In this document: one piece after another, positions 55,962 to 63,911 of the stretch
Numbering within the stretch: the stretch's first letter is position 1
Layout: every line of letters starts with the position of its first letter
Assembly (NCBI RefSeq): GCF_003150835.1
Contig: NZ_CP029479.1
Coordinates: 992,001-1,056,000 of the forward strand
Length of the DNA: 64,000 bases
From: Phenylobacterium parvum
GTDB taxonomy: Bacteria; Pseudomonadota; Alphaproteobacteria; Caulobacterales; Caulobacteraceae
Reading direction: 5' to 3'
The notes under the pieces: generated by a model
Databases searched by the model: none
Told to the model about the DNA's origin: nothing
What the model saw: the letters and a program-made list of their open reading frames with translations, nothing else
Made by a program: the position numbers and the translations under genes

Positions 55962-56061
55962 CAAGGTGATGGTGATGGTGGGATGTCTTCGAAGAAGACG
56001 AGGGCAGGCTGGCCCGGTATGGTTAATCCGACATTAAAGCCCGGACGGCAGGAAGGGGCCC

Positions 56062-57459
56062 ATGAGGATCCATTTCACCGGAATCGCCGGGGCGGGCATG
56101 GCCGCCGTCGCCCAGATGATGCAGGACGCCGGCCACCAGGTGTCCGGCTCGGACCAGGACGTCTTCCCCCCCATGTCGACCTTCGTCGAGGGGCTGGGCC
56201 TGCCGGTTTCCTGGCGGCTCGACCCGGCCAACCTGCCCGGGGACCTTGACGTGCTGGTGCAGGGGGCGAGCGCCAAGCTGGGGGGCGACGACAATGTCGA
56301 GGCCGCCGAGGCGCGCCGGCGCGGCGTGCGGGTCACCACCTTCCCTGAACTGGTTGGCGACCTGACCCGGGACCGGATCAACACCGTTGTGGCCGGGTCC
56401 TTCGGCAAGTCCACCTGCGCGGCCCTGGCGGCCCATATCCTGAGGACCTGCGGCGTCGACGCCGGCTGGCTGGTGGGCGCCATCTCGCCCTCGCTTCCAG
56501 CGACGGGCCGCTGGGGCGGATCGCCGGAAATGATCCTCGAGGGCGACGAGTACATCGTCGGGCCCAATGACCGGCGGTCCAAGTTCGCCCTTTACCATCC
56601 CCAGAGGCTGCTGCTGACCTCCCTCGTCCACGACCACGTCAACGTCTTCCCGACCTTCACCGAGTACGAGGCGCCCTTCCGTACGCTCCTGCGCGGCCTG
56701 CCGGCGGACGGACTGGCGGTCCTGCGCGATCATCCTGCGGTGCGCGAGGTCGCTGGCGAGACCCGCGCGCCCATCGTCTGGTACGGCGGAGGGGAGGGCG
56801 GCTGGCGGGCGCAGGACGAGGTCTTCGGCGACATCACCCGGTTCGACCTGCTCGCCCCCGATGGCGCCCGGACTCCCATGACCACCGGCCTCCTTGGCGC
56901 CCACAACATCGAGAACATCGTCGGGGTCTCGGCCCTTCTGCTCGAGACCGGGTTGGTCGACCGAGAGGGCCTGGTCCGCGCCGTCGCCGGCTTCGAGGGC
57001 ATCCGCCGGCGCCTGGACCGGCTGACGCGGACCTCGCCGATCCCGGTGATCGAGGGCTTTGGGTCGTCCTGGGAAAAGGCGCGCTCGGCCATCGAGGCGA
57101 TGCGCCTGCACTTCCCCGACCGACGGCTCATCGTGGTCTTCGAGCCGCACACCTTTTCCTGGCGCTCCCGGGACGCCCTGTCCTGGTACGACGCGGTCTT
57201 CGAGGGGGCGGACCGGGTGTTGATCCTGCCGCCGCCCGGCCATGGCGCGGAGAGCCATCACCAGTCGACCCTTGAGGAGATCGTGGATCGGACGCGCGCC
57301 GCCGGGTTGGACGCCCGGCCCGTTCTCGACGCCGCCGAGGCGCAGGCCGCCCTGTCCGCCCTGTCAGGGGACGAGGTGGTCCTGCTCCTGTCCTCGGGGC
57401 CGCTTCTGGGCCTGCCCGACAGCCTGCCGCCGGTGTTCGACCGGCTCTACAGGGCCTGA
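56062..57459 (+). CDS. mpl: UDP-N-acetylmuramate:tripeptide ligase-like Mur ligase
   Basis: 465 aa with the three Mur-ligase domains: N-terminal Rossmann-like (MRIHFTGIAGAGMAAVAQMM, DAGHQVSGSDQDVFPPM), the ATPase (about 105-300) and the C-terminal domain (PIPVIEGFGSSWEKARSAIE). The overall pattern, including NDRRSKFALYHPQRLLLTSL, follows Mpl, which reattaches recycled L-Ala-gamma-D-Glu-mDAP to UDP-MurNAc, rather than MurC. The P-loop is GSFGKST instead of the usual GTHGKTT of Mpl. AGGAAGGGG precedes the ATG. It acts in the cytoplasm in cell-wall recycling. Confidence 0.9.
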   Translation: MRIHFTGIAGAGMAAVAQMMQDAGHQVSGSDQDVFPPMSTFVEGLGLPVSWRLDPANLPGDLDVLVQGASAKLGGDDNVEAAEARRRGVRVTTFPELVGDLTRDRINTVVAGSFGKSTCAALAAHILRTCGVDAGWLVGAISPSLPATGRWGGSPEMILEGDEYIVGPNDRRSKFALYHPQRLLLTSLVHDHVNVFPTFTEYEAPFRTLLRGLPADGLAVLRDHPAVREVAGETRAPIVWYGGGEGGWRAQDEVFGDITRFDLLAPDGARTPMTTGLLGAHNIENIVGVSALLLETGLVDREGLVRAVAGFEGIRRRLDRLTRTSPIPVIEGFGSSWEKARSAIEAMRLHFPDRRLIVVFEPHTFSWRSRDALSWYDAVFEGADRVLILPPPGHGAESHHQSTLEEIVDRTRAAGLDARPVLDAAEAQAALSALSGDEVVLLLSSGPLLGLPDSLPPVFDRLYRA

Positions 57460-57468
57460 ACCGCCGTT

Positions 57469-57574
57469 GACCCCCTCAGCCGGCTTCGCCGACAGCTCCC
57501 CCTGGGGGGAGCAATTGACTCTGTCATTCCTCCCCCCAGGGGGAGGTGGACCGCCAGACGGGCCGGAGGGGGTC
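57469..57574. repeat. 106-bp palindromic intergenic repeat (REP/MITE-like)
   Basis: Outer arms GACCCCCTC (57469-57477) and GAGGGGGTC (57566-57574) are exact reverse complements. Inside, CTCCCCCTGGGGGGAG (57496-57511) and CTCCCCCCAGGGGGAG (57530-57545) are likewise perfect. It fills the gap between the convergent mpl and acyl-CoA dehydrogenase genes. Similar nested palindromes are scattered between genes in Caulobacterales-type genomes; no second copy was found in this window. Confidence 0.7.
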
Positions 57575-57592
57575 TACTGAATCGCCGCCGCC

Positions 57593-58918
57593 CTACCTTT
57601 GATTACGGTAGTCGACGTCGTCCCAGGTCAGGTCGGCGAACTCCTTCCGGCGTGGCCCCATGTAGCCGAACAGGAAGGCCGCGACCTTGCGCATCTGGAT
57701 CTCCTCCGAGCCCTCGGTGATCCGGTAGCGGCGGTGGTGGCGGTAGATGTGCTCGAAGGGCTTGTGCCGCGAATAGCCTATGCCGCCGTGCACCTGCATG
57801 GCGCGGTCGGCGGCCTCGCAGACCAGCCGGTTGCCCCAGTAGTTGCACATGGAGACCTTGTCCGAGAGTTCGCGCTCCACGGCCTTGTGCTCCATCTGGT
57901 CCATCTGCCAGGCGGTCTTGCGGATCAGGAGGCGCAGCATTTCCGCCTGGGTCGCCAGCTCCACCAGGGGCCACTGGATGGCCTGGTTGTCCGAAAGGGG
58001 TTTGCCAAAGGGCTTGCGCATCCGGGCGTACTTGACGCTCTCCTCGATGCAGTAGACCGCCGCGCCGAGCGAGGACGCCGCCTGCCGGATGCGGTTCTGG
58101 TGTACGAAGCTCTGGCCGAGGCCGAGGCCGCGGTCGATCACGCCCCAGTAGCTGTCCTCGGGGATCCAGACATTTGTGAAGCTGACCCGCGGGTGGTCGG
58201 TGGGCATGTTGAAGGTCCAGAGATACTCCTCGACCTTCACGCCAGGCGCATCCGCGGGCACGATGAAGCAGGTGATGCCGGTGGCGTCGCCGTCATTGCC
58301 GCTGGTGCGGGCGAAGACCATGCAGTGGGTGGCCACGTGCATGCCGGTGGACCACATCTTCTCGCCGTTGATCAGCCAGCCCGGCTTGCCGTCCTTTTCC
58401 TGGGGGACGGCGCGGGTCTCCATGTGGGTGGCGTCCGAACCGTGGAGGGGCTCGGTCAGGCCGAAGATGGTGCGCATCTTCCCGTTCAGCAGGAGGTCGG
58501 CGTACGTCGCGTACTGGGCGTTGGTGGCGAACTCCTTGAACATCAGGATGAAGGGGTTGTTCCCGACGATCGAATGTTCGTTCTGCAGGTCGTTGTGCAG
58601 GCCCAGGCCCTTGGCGGCCAGGTGCTCGCGGATCACGGCCATGGCCAGGTTAGTCCCGCCCTTGCCGCCCATTTCCGTCGGCCAGGCGAAGCGCAGGTGT
58701 CCCGCCTCGTCGGCCAGCTTGCGGGCCTGGCCCAGCAGGTCTTCCCACTCGTGGCGGGGCAGGCCGCCGCGGTCCCAGTCGGTCCGCGCCCACTCCCGGC
58801 GGTGATCGAAGAAGCGGATGTTGTCGTCCTTGCGCTCGAGCGGCTTGATCACGCGCTCGATGAACTCATCGAGTTCCCCAAGGTAAGCAACGAGTTCGGG
58901 GGGCAGATTGAAGTCCAT
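57593..58918 (-). CDS. Acyl-CoA dehydrogenase, ACAD10/11-like
   Basis: 441 aa FAD enzyme. It has the family blocks FGLTEPLHGSDATHMET, WLINGEKMWSTGM, the helix RKPFGKPLSDNQAIQWPLVE and the C-terminal HGGIGYSRHKPFEHIYRHHR and ITEGSEEIQMRKVA. The long form (440 aa) and its neighbour kinase fit the ACAD10/ACAD11 group, which in the 4-hydroxyacyl-CoA route removes phosphate from a 4-phosphoacyl-CoA to give an enoyl-CoA. An ordinary fatty acyl-CoA dehydrogenase is the alternative. It diverges from the kinase gene across 118 bp, which holds no clear operator. Confidence 0.92.
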   Translation of the reverse strand: MDFNLPPELVAYLGELDEFIERVIKPLERKDDNIRFFDHRREWARTDWDRGGLPRHEWEDLLGQARKLADEAGHLRFAWPTEMGGKGGTNLAMAVIREHLAAKGLGLHNDLQNEHSIVGNNPFILMFKEFATNAQYATYADLLLNGKMRTIFGLTEPLHGSDATHMETRAVPQEKDGKPGWLINGEKMWSTGMHVATHCMVFARTSGNDGDATGITCFIVPADAPGVKVEEYLWTFNMPTDHPRVSFTNVWIPEDSYWGVIDRGLGLGQSFVHQNRIRQAASSLGAAVYCIEESVKYARMRKPFGKPLSDNQAIQWPLVELATQAEMLRLLIRKTAWQMDQMEHKAVERELSDKVSMCNYWGNRLVCEAADRAMQVHGGIGYSRHKPFEHIYRHHRRYRITEGSEEIQMRKVAAFLFGYMGPRRKEFADLTWDDVDYRNQR

Positions 58919-59036
58919 GACGTTTCCCTTCGGTCAGCCGGTCTTGCGCCGTTTCGATTGATGTTCTCGATTTACAAGCCCACCCTCAGGCGGGCAGATC
59001 GTCAAGTCCGCAACTCTCCTGAGGCGCCCCTACGTC

Positions 59037-60023
59037 ATGGAAGTCGATATTCCCGCCGCCCTCAATGTCCTGGCGCCGAAGCTGGGGGGAACGTCCGTCG
59101 AAAAGGCCCAGAGGCTGACCGGCGGGGCCAGCATGGAGACCTGGGCCTTCACCCTGGTGGGCGGCGGCGAGCCCCGACCCCTGATCCTGCGGCGTCGGTC
59201 GGTCCCGATGGATCCCGAGACCTCCCGGTCCGCCACCATGGCGGCGGAGGCGGCCCTGATCCGCGCTGCGGAGCACGCCGGCGCCCCGGTCGCGCCCCTG
59301 GTCCGGCTCTGCCAGCCCGAGGATGGCCTGGGCGAGGGTCACATCACCGGCTTCGTCGCCGGGGAGACCCTGGGCCGCAAGATCGTCGCGGATCCGAAGT
59401 TCGAAACGGTGCGGCCGCACCTGGCCCGCCAGTGCGGCCAGATCCTTGCGCGCATCCACACGATCCCCGCTGGCGCAGCGCCCCTGGCCACCGCCGACGC
59501 CCAGGGCGAGCTGGACCGCTATGAGGCCATCTACCGCTCTTCGGGGGCCGAACGGCCGATCCTGGAGATGGCGATCCAGCACATGCGGCGGAACCTGCCG
59601 CCGCCCCTGCCCAACGTCGTGCTGCATGGCGATTTCCGGAACGGCAACATGATGTTCGACCCCGACAAGGGGGTGGCCGCGGTGCTCGACTGGGAGCTGG
59701 CCCATGTGGGCGACCCGGCGGAGGACCTGGGCTGGCTGTGCGTGAACTCCTGGCGTTTTGGCCGGGCTGACCGCCCCGTCGGGGGCTTCGGCGAGTACCA
59801 GGACCTGCTGGAAGGCTACATCGAGGCTGGCGGCGCCGAGATCCCCCTGTCGCGGGTCCTGTTCTGGCAGGCCCTGGGGTCCCTGAAGTGGGGGATCATG
59901 TGCCTGATGATGTATTCCAGCTATGCGACAGGGGCGACAAACTCGGTGGAGCGTCCGATGATCGGGCGCCGGGTCTCCGAGACCGAGATCGACCTGGTGA
60001 ACCTTCTGGAGGCGGGCCTGTGA
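59037..60023 (+). CDS. APH-family phosphotransferase, probable 4-hydroxyacyl-CoA kinase (LvaA-like)
   Basis: 328 aa kinase of the aminoglycoside phosphotransferase fold. N-terminal lobe with LILRRR (ATP Lys/Arg region), hinge, catalytic loop VVLHGDFRNGNMMF (Asp199, Asn204) and the metal motif AVLDWELAHVGDP (Asp218). The same fold forms the kinase part of human ACAD10/11 and of LvaA in Pseudomonas putida, which phosphorylates 4-hydroxyacyl-CoAs. Its neighbours are an ACAD and a DUF6285-like protein (GTGA overlap), the expected partners, so that function is preferred. A generic small-molecule kinase is possible. Confidence 0.88.
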   Translation: MEVDIPAALNVLAPKLGGTSVEKAQRLTGGASMETWAFTLVGGGEPRPLILRRRSVPMDPETSRSATMAAEAALIRAAEHAGAPVAPLVRLCQPEDGLGEGHITGFVAGETLGRKIVADPKFETVRPHLARQCGQILARIHTIPAGAAPLATADAQGELDRYEAIYRSSGAERPILEMAIQHMRRNLPPPLPNVVLHGDFRNGNMMFDPDKGVAAVLDWELAHVGDPAEDLGWLCVNSWRFGRADRPVGGFGEYQDLLEGYIEAGGAEIPLSRVLFWQALGSLKWGIMCLMMYSSYATGATNSVERPMIGRRVSETEIDLVNLLEAGL

Positions 60024-60379
60024 TCGAGCATCCCCGGGCGGACGAACTCATCGAGGCGGTGGCGGGCTGGGTGGAGTCCATCCGCCCCCAGCTGGATCCC
60101 CGCGACGCCTTCCTCTCGCGGGTGGCGGTCAACGCCCTCAACGCCGTCAAGCGCGAGCTGGTCCAGGGACCGGCCGCCGAGGCCGCTGCTGTGGCGCGGC
60201 TCTCCGCCCTGCTGGGGGTGGAGGGCGACATAAAGGCCCTGAACGCCGAGCTCTGCGAGCGCCTTCGCCAGGGGGCCATGGATGTGTCGACCCCCGGCCT
60301 CCTGGCCGCCCTGAAGGCCGGGATTGAAGACCAGATCGCCATCGACCAGCCGTCCTACGTATCGGTGAAGGTCCGCTGA
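60020..60379 (+). CDS. DUF6285-like small protein (LvaB-like partner)
   Basis: 119 aa starting at a GTG that overlaps the kinase TGA by 4 nt (GTGA). Nearly all helical: HPRADELIEAVAGWVESIRP, RVAVNALNAVKRELVQGP, then LNAELCERLRQGAMDVSTPG and a C-terminal IDQPSYVSVKVR. Size, helix pattern and position fit DUF6285, whose members sit next to APH-type kinases; in the levulinate pathway the small LvaB is needed for kinase activity. It is probably a non-catalytic subunit. Identity with the LvaB family is inferred, not proven. Confidence 0.8.
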   Translation: MIEHPRADELIEAVAGWVESIRPQLDPRDAFLSRVAVNALNAVKRELVQGPAAEAAAVARLSALLGVEGDIKALNAELCERLRQGAMDVSTPGLLAALKAGIEDQIAIDQPSYVSVKVR

Positions 60380-60402
60380 AACCCGAATTCCAGGAGGAAA
60401 CC

Positions 60403-61218
60403 ATGGCCACCACACAAGTGCGGACCGACGAGGTCCTCTACGAGGTCTCCGAGGGCATCGCGACCCTTACCCTCAACCGGCCGGACCGGCTGAACACCAT
60501 CTCCGGGCCCATGCTGAACCAGCTCACGGCTCTGCTGGTCCAGGCGAACGAGGACCCCGAGGTCCGCGTCGTGATCCTGACCGGGACCGGCAAGGCCTTC
60601 TGCGCAGGCCTGGACCTGGTGAGCGCCACCCAGGGTTCCGGGATCGGGTCCGACACCTCGGGCCAGAACGTCTCGGTCAACCTGGACCTGCGCAACACCC
60701 CGCCGACCGTCCTCTTCGCCATGGACAAGCCGACCATCTGCGCCCTGAACGGCTCAGCCGCCGGCTACGGCATGGACACCGCCATGGGCTGCGACATCCG
60801 CATCATGGCCCAGAGCGCCAAGATGGCCGCCGCCTTTGTGCGCCGGGGCATCGTGCCGGAATCCGGCGGTACCTGGTTCCTGCCGCGCCTGCTGGGGTGG
60901 GCCCGCGCCGCCGAGCTGATCTTCACCGGCCGCACCCTGTCGGCGGAAGAGTCCCTTGAGCTCGGCCTGACCAACGCCGTGGTCCCGGACGAGGAGATCC
61001 ACACCGCCGCCCGCGCCATGGCCCGGGAGATCGCCGACAATGCGCCCCTGGCCGTACAGTCGGCCAAGCGCCTGATGCGGATGGGCCTGAACGAAACGTT
61101 CAATGACCACGTGCACCACGTCTACCTGCAGTTCCTGCAGCTGATGCGCACCCGCGACTTCCGCGAGGGCATGGTCTCCTTCCTCGAGAAGCGTCCGGCC
61201 GAATTCACCGGCCGCTAG
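60403..61218 (+). CDS. Enoyl-CoA hydratase family protein
   Basis: 271 aa crotonase. GKAFCAGLDL and LNGSAAGYGMDTAMGCDIRI build the CoA/oxyanion site; Glu153 in RRGIVPESGGTWFLPRLLG is the catalytic Glu, and the C-terminus FLEKRPAEFTGR is typical. It resembles the crotonase at 46171 but has its own context: 23 nt after the DUF6285-like gene, with AGGAGG 6 nt before the ATG. In a 4-hydroxyacyl-CoA route it could hydrate the enoyl-CoA made by the dehydrogenase. Confidence 0.93.
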   Translation: MATTQVRTDEVLYEVSEGIATLTLNRPDRLNTISGPMLNQLTALLVQANEDPEVRVVILTGTGKAFCAGLDLVSATQGSGIGSDTSGQNVSVNLDLRNTPPTVLFAMDKPTICALNGSAAGYGMDTAMGCDIRIMAQSAKMAAAFVRRGIVPESGGTWFLPRLLGWARAAELIFTGRTLSAEESLELGLTNAVVPDEEIHTAARAMAREIADNAPLAVQSAKRLMRMGLNETFNDHVHHVYLQFLQLMRTRDFREGMVSFLEKRPAEFTGR

Positions 61219-61221
61219 GGC

Positions 61222-62706
61222 TCAGCGACGCCGATTCTTGCCCAGCTCGTCCGGACAGCCCCGGGCGAGCAGGTCGGGAACCGGCCCCTCCACCCTGTAG
61301 AGCGGATAGCGGTCGACCCGGCTGGTCGGCACGCCGCGGATAAGCTCGCCCATGGGGGTGACCTTGCCAAAGCACGCCTGCAGGTCGGGCAGGGACAGGC
61401 GTCGGCTCTTGTCCAGGACGAGGCCGGGACGGTCGACGGGAGCCGGGGCCGCATCTGGCCAGCGTTCGCGCTCGATCAGGTGGACCAGGGGCGCCTTGAC
61501 CTGACCGGTGGCCGCCAGCTGCGAAAGTGCGCCGTAGTGCGCCACGCCCACCCAATCGGCGCCGGCCGAGACCCGGGCCGCCTCGACCTGGCGGGCGAAG
61601 TCCGGCCAGCCTCTTATCGGCAGGAGGGGATCGGTCCGGGAGTTGATCGGGGGGCCCTGTAGTCCCGCCCAGGCCAGCACCCCGACCATCGAGACGGCGC
61701 CCAGGCCGAGACCTCCCGCCAGCAGGCGGGAACGCCAGCCCCGGGGCCGGTCCGTCACCGCGCCGGCCACCGCCAGGGCGAAGGCGGCGAAGACGGTCGC
61801 GGGCCAGTGCGCCTGCACCCGGTCATGCAGGCTGTGGAGGGCCAGGTAGAGGCAGAAGGGCAGGGCGGCCAGCAGGGGCAGGGACAGGTCCATGCCGCCC
61901 ACCCGACCCCGGTTGCGGATCACGGCCCAGACTCCCAGCCCCGCCAGGACCGCGAGGATGGGATTGAGCAGGACGAACTGGGTCGTCAGCAACTCGCCCA
62001 GGTAGGCGGGGCGGAACTGGGAGGGCTCGACCCGTCCGAACTGTTTCTCGAAGGTCAGCCAGTCGTGGGTGGCGTTCCAGGCGAGATTGGTGGCGAAGAC
62101 CACCCCCGCTGCGACGACGGCGGTCCAGGGCCAGGGCGTAAGGAGCCGTCTGCGGCCTTCCGGTGAGGCGGCCAGCCACAGGACCACACCGGGGGCGAGG
62201 AAGAGAGCCGAGTACTTCGAGATGCAGGCCAGGCCCGCCGCCAGTCCCGCCAGGACCCAGAACCGTGGGCTACCGCCGGCCGCGATCCGAGCCAGCACCG
62301 ACAGGGTGGCGGCCCAGAAGAAAATGGCGGGCGCGTCCGGTGTGGCGAGTATGCCGCCGGCGCCGATGGTCAGCATGGCGTTGTAGGCAAGGGCCGCGAC
62401 CAGGCCCGTCCGGGCGCTTCCGCCCAGGCGTCGGGCAAGATCCGCGGTCAGCCAGGTGGTCGCAGCAGCGCCCAGTATGGGCAGGAGACGCACCCCCAAC
62501 GGGGTGTCGCCGGCCAGGAAGGTCCCGAGCCGGATCCACCAGGCGATCATCGGCGGGTGATCGTAATAGCCCAGGTGCAGGTGCTGGGACCAAAGCCGAT
62601 AGTAGGCCTCGTCTTCGGTCAGGGGGATGACGGCCGCCGCCCAGAGTCTCAGGGCGGTGAGCGCTAGGATCAGCAGCCAGAGGCCCCGGCCCGCGTCCAG
62701 CCTCAC
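61222..62706 (-). CDS. GT39-type membrane glycosyltransferase (ArnT/PMT-like)
   Basis: 494 aa from a GTG at 62706 that overlaps the GT2 stop by 4 nt (GTGA). About 10-12 membrane helices with the periplasmic acidic motif TEDEAYYRLWSQHLHLGYYD between the first two, as in ArnT and other lipid-linked-sugar GT-C enzymes. The C-terminal periplasmic part (about 380-494) is soluble. It would move a sugar from a polyprenyl phosphate donor to lipid A or a protein. The coupled GT2 gene probably makes that donor. Confidence 0.9.
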   Translation of the reverse strand: MRLDAGRGLWLLILALTALRLWAAAVIPLTEDEAYYRLWSQHLHLGYYDHPPMIAWWIRLGTFLAGDTPLGVRLLPILGAAATTWLTADLARRLGGSARTGLVAALAYNAMLTIGAGGILATPDAPAIFFWAATLSVLARIAAGGSPRFWVLAGLAAGLACISKYSALFLAPGVVLWLAASPEGRRRLLTPWPWTAVVAAGVVFATNLAWNATHDWLTFEKQFGRVEPSQFRPAYLGELLTTQFVLLNPILAVLAGLGVWAVIRNRGRVGGMDLSLPLLAALPFCLYLALHSLHDRVQAHWPATVFAAFALAVAGAVTDRPRGWRSRLLAGGLGLGAVSMVGVLAWAGLQGPPINSRTDPLLPIRGWPDFARQVEAARVSAGADWVGVAHYGALSQLAATGQVKAPLVHLIERERWPDAAPAPVDRPGLVLDKSRRLSLPDLQACFGKVTPMGELIRGVPTSRVDRYPLYRVEGPVPDLLARGCPDELGKNRRR

Positions 62707-63833
62707 CAGACGGCCTTCGAGGTCGTGACGTAGTTCCAGGCGGCGGCGACGACGGCGCCCGCAAGGCCCGCCACCCACCAGGCGGGGCCACGCTCATAGA
62801 CCACCGTGGCGACCGCCACATTGGCGGCGAGGGGCACGCTGCAGAGCACGCAGAACTTGATGTAGCCGCCGACCAGCTTCAGCCCCTTCAGGCGCCGGTC
62901 CCGGTAGGTGACAGCGTTGTTGATCAGGTAGTTCGAGGTCATGGCCCCAAGGGCGGCCAGGGTCTGGGCCCAGGAGAAGCCCAGGTGCAGGAGGCTGCGC
63001 AGGATGGCCAGGTGCACCACCACCCCGCTGGCCCCGACCATGGCGAACATCAGGAAGCGGGGCGAGATGACATCCCTGCTGAGCTTGGCGACCAGCAGGC
63101 CCAGGTACTGGACCACGACGCCGTTATCGAGCTTGGAGTCCCCGGCCTCGCGGGCCCGGAAGGTGTAGGGCAGCTCGATGATCTTCAGCGGCCGGTCCTG
63201 CGAGGCGACGATGTCGAACAGGACCTTGAAGCCCGAGGTCGAGAGGCGGGGCGCCACCGCCTCCACCACTGAACGGCGGACCATGAAGAATCCGCTCATG
63301 GGGTCGGTCAGGTCGGCCTTGAGGACCTGCCGGCCCAGCCAGTTTGCGAGGCGGCTGCCCGCCTCGCGCCGTGCGCCCAGGGCCGAAGCGTCCGCACCGG
63401 GCCCGCCGCAGTAGCGACTGCCCACGGCAAGGTCCGCGCCCTCCTGGTCGAGGGCGCGGAGCATGTCGGGCAGCAGGCGTTCATCGTGCTGGAGGTCGCC
63501 GTCCATGACGGCCACGAAGGGCGCTGCGCTGGCCATGATCCCCTCAATGACTGCGCCCGCCAGTCCGCGGCGTCCCACCCGATGAAGGCAGAGGACGCGG
63601 GGATCCACGGCGGCCACGGCCTTGACCTCGGCGGCGGTGCCGTCCGGGGAGTTGTCGTCCACGAAGATGACCTGCCAGCGCCGGCCGGCGAGAGCCGCCT
63701 CGACCAGGCTGATCAACTTGCGGACATTGGCCCGCTCATTGAAGGTCGGGACAACGACCGTCAGCTCAAGGCCGGCGGAGGCGGGAGAGGCGGCTGGCGC
63801 GGTCGGGTCGGAATCAGGCAATCGACACCCCAT
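62703..63833 (-). CDS. GT2 glycosyltransferase with GtrA-like membrane domain
   Basis: 376 aa. The N-terminal GT2 domain (about 22-235) contains VVVPTFNERANVRKLISLVE, VIFVDDNSPDGTA and the metal motif VMDGDLQHDE, close to dolichol/polyprenyl-phosphate mannosyl- or glucosyltransferases. The C-terminal 130 residues hold four helices of the GtrA type (FLMFAMVGASGVVVHLAILR, MTSNYLINNAVTYRDR). It would load a sugar onto undecaprenyl phosphate and help flip it, feeding the GT39 enzyme encoded next (GTGA overlap). Confidence 0.93.
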   Translation of the reverse strand: MGCRLPDSDPTAPAASPASAGLELTVVVPTFNERANVRKLISLVEAALAGRRWQVIFVDDNSPDGTAAEVKAVAAVDPRVLCLHRVGRRGLAGAVIEGIMASAAPFVAVMDGDLQHDERLLPDMLRALDQEGADLAVGSRYCGGPGADASALGARREAGSRLANWLGRQVLKADLTDPMSGFFMVRRSVVEAVAPRLSTSGFKVLFDIVASQDRPLKIIELPYTFRAREAGDSKLDNGVVVQYLGLLVAKLSRDVISPRFLMFAMVGASGVVVHLAILRSLLHLGFSWAQTLAALGAMTSNYLINNAVTYRDRRLKGLKLVGGYIKFCVLCSVPLAANVAVATVVYERGPAWWVAGLAGAVVAAAWNYVTTSKAVW

Positions 63834-63911
63834 GTCTGGGCGTGGTTTACAGCCGGTGACCCGGCAAGGCCAGCCACGGCCCCGGCGACGGGGCGAAGGA
63901 AGGGACAGGCG

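Noticed and set aside
55965..56037. His-codon run (CAC CAT CAC CAT CAC) just before the minus-strand terminator, like a hisL attenuator
   Set aside because: The run has no start codon in frame after the preceding TAA, and no his biosynthesis gene follows. Probably chance from the GGTGAT repeats.
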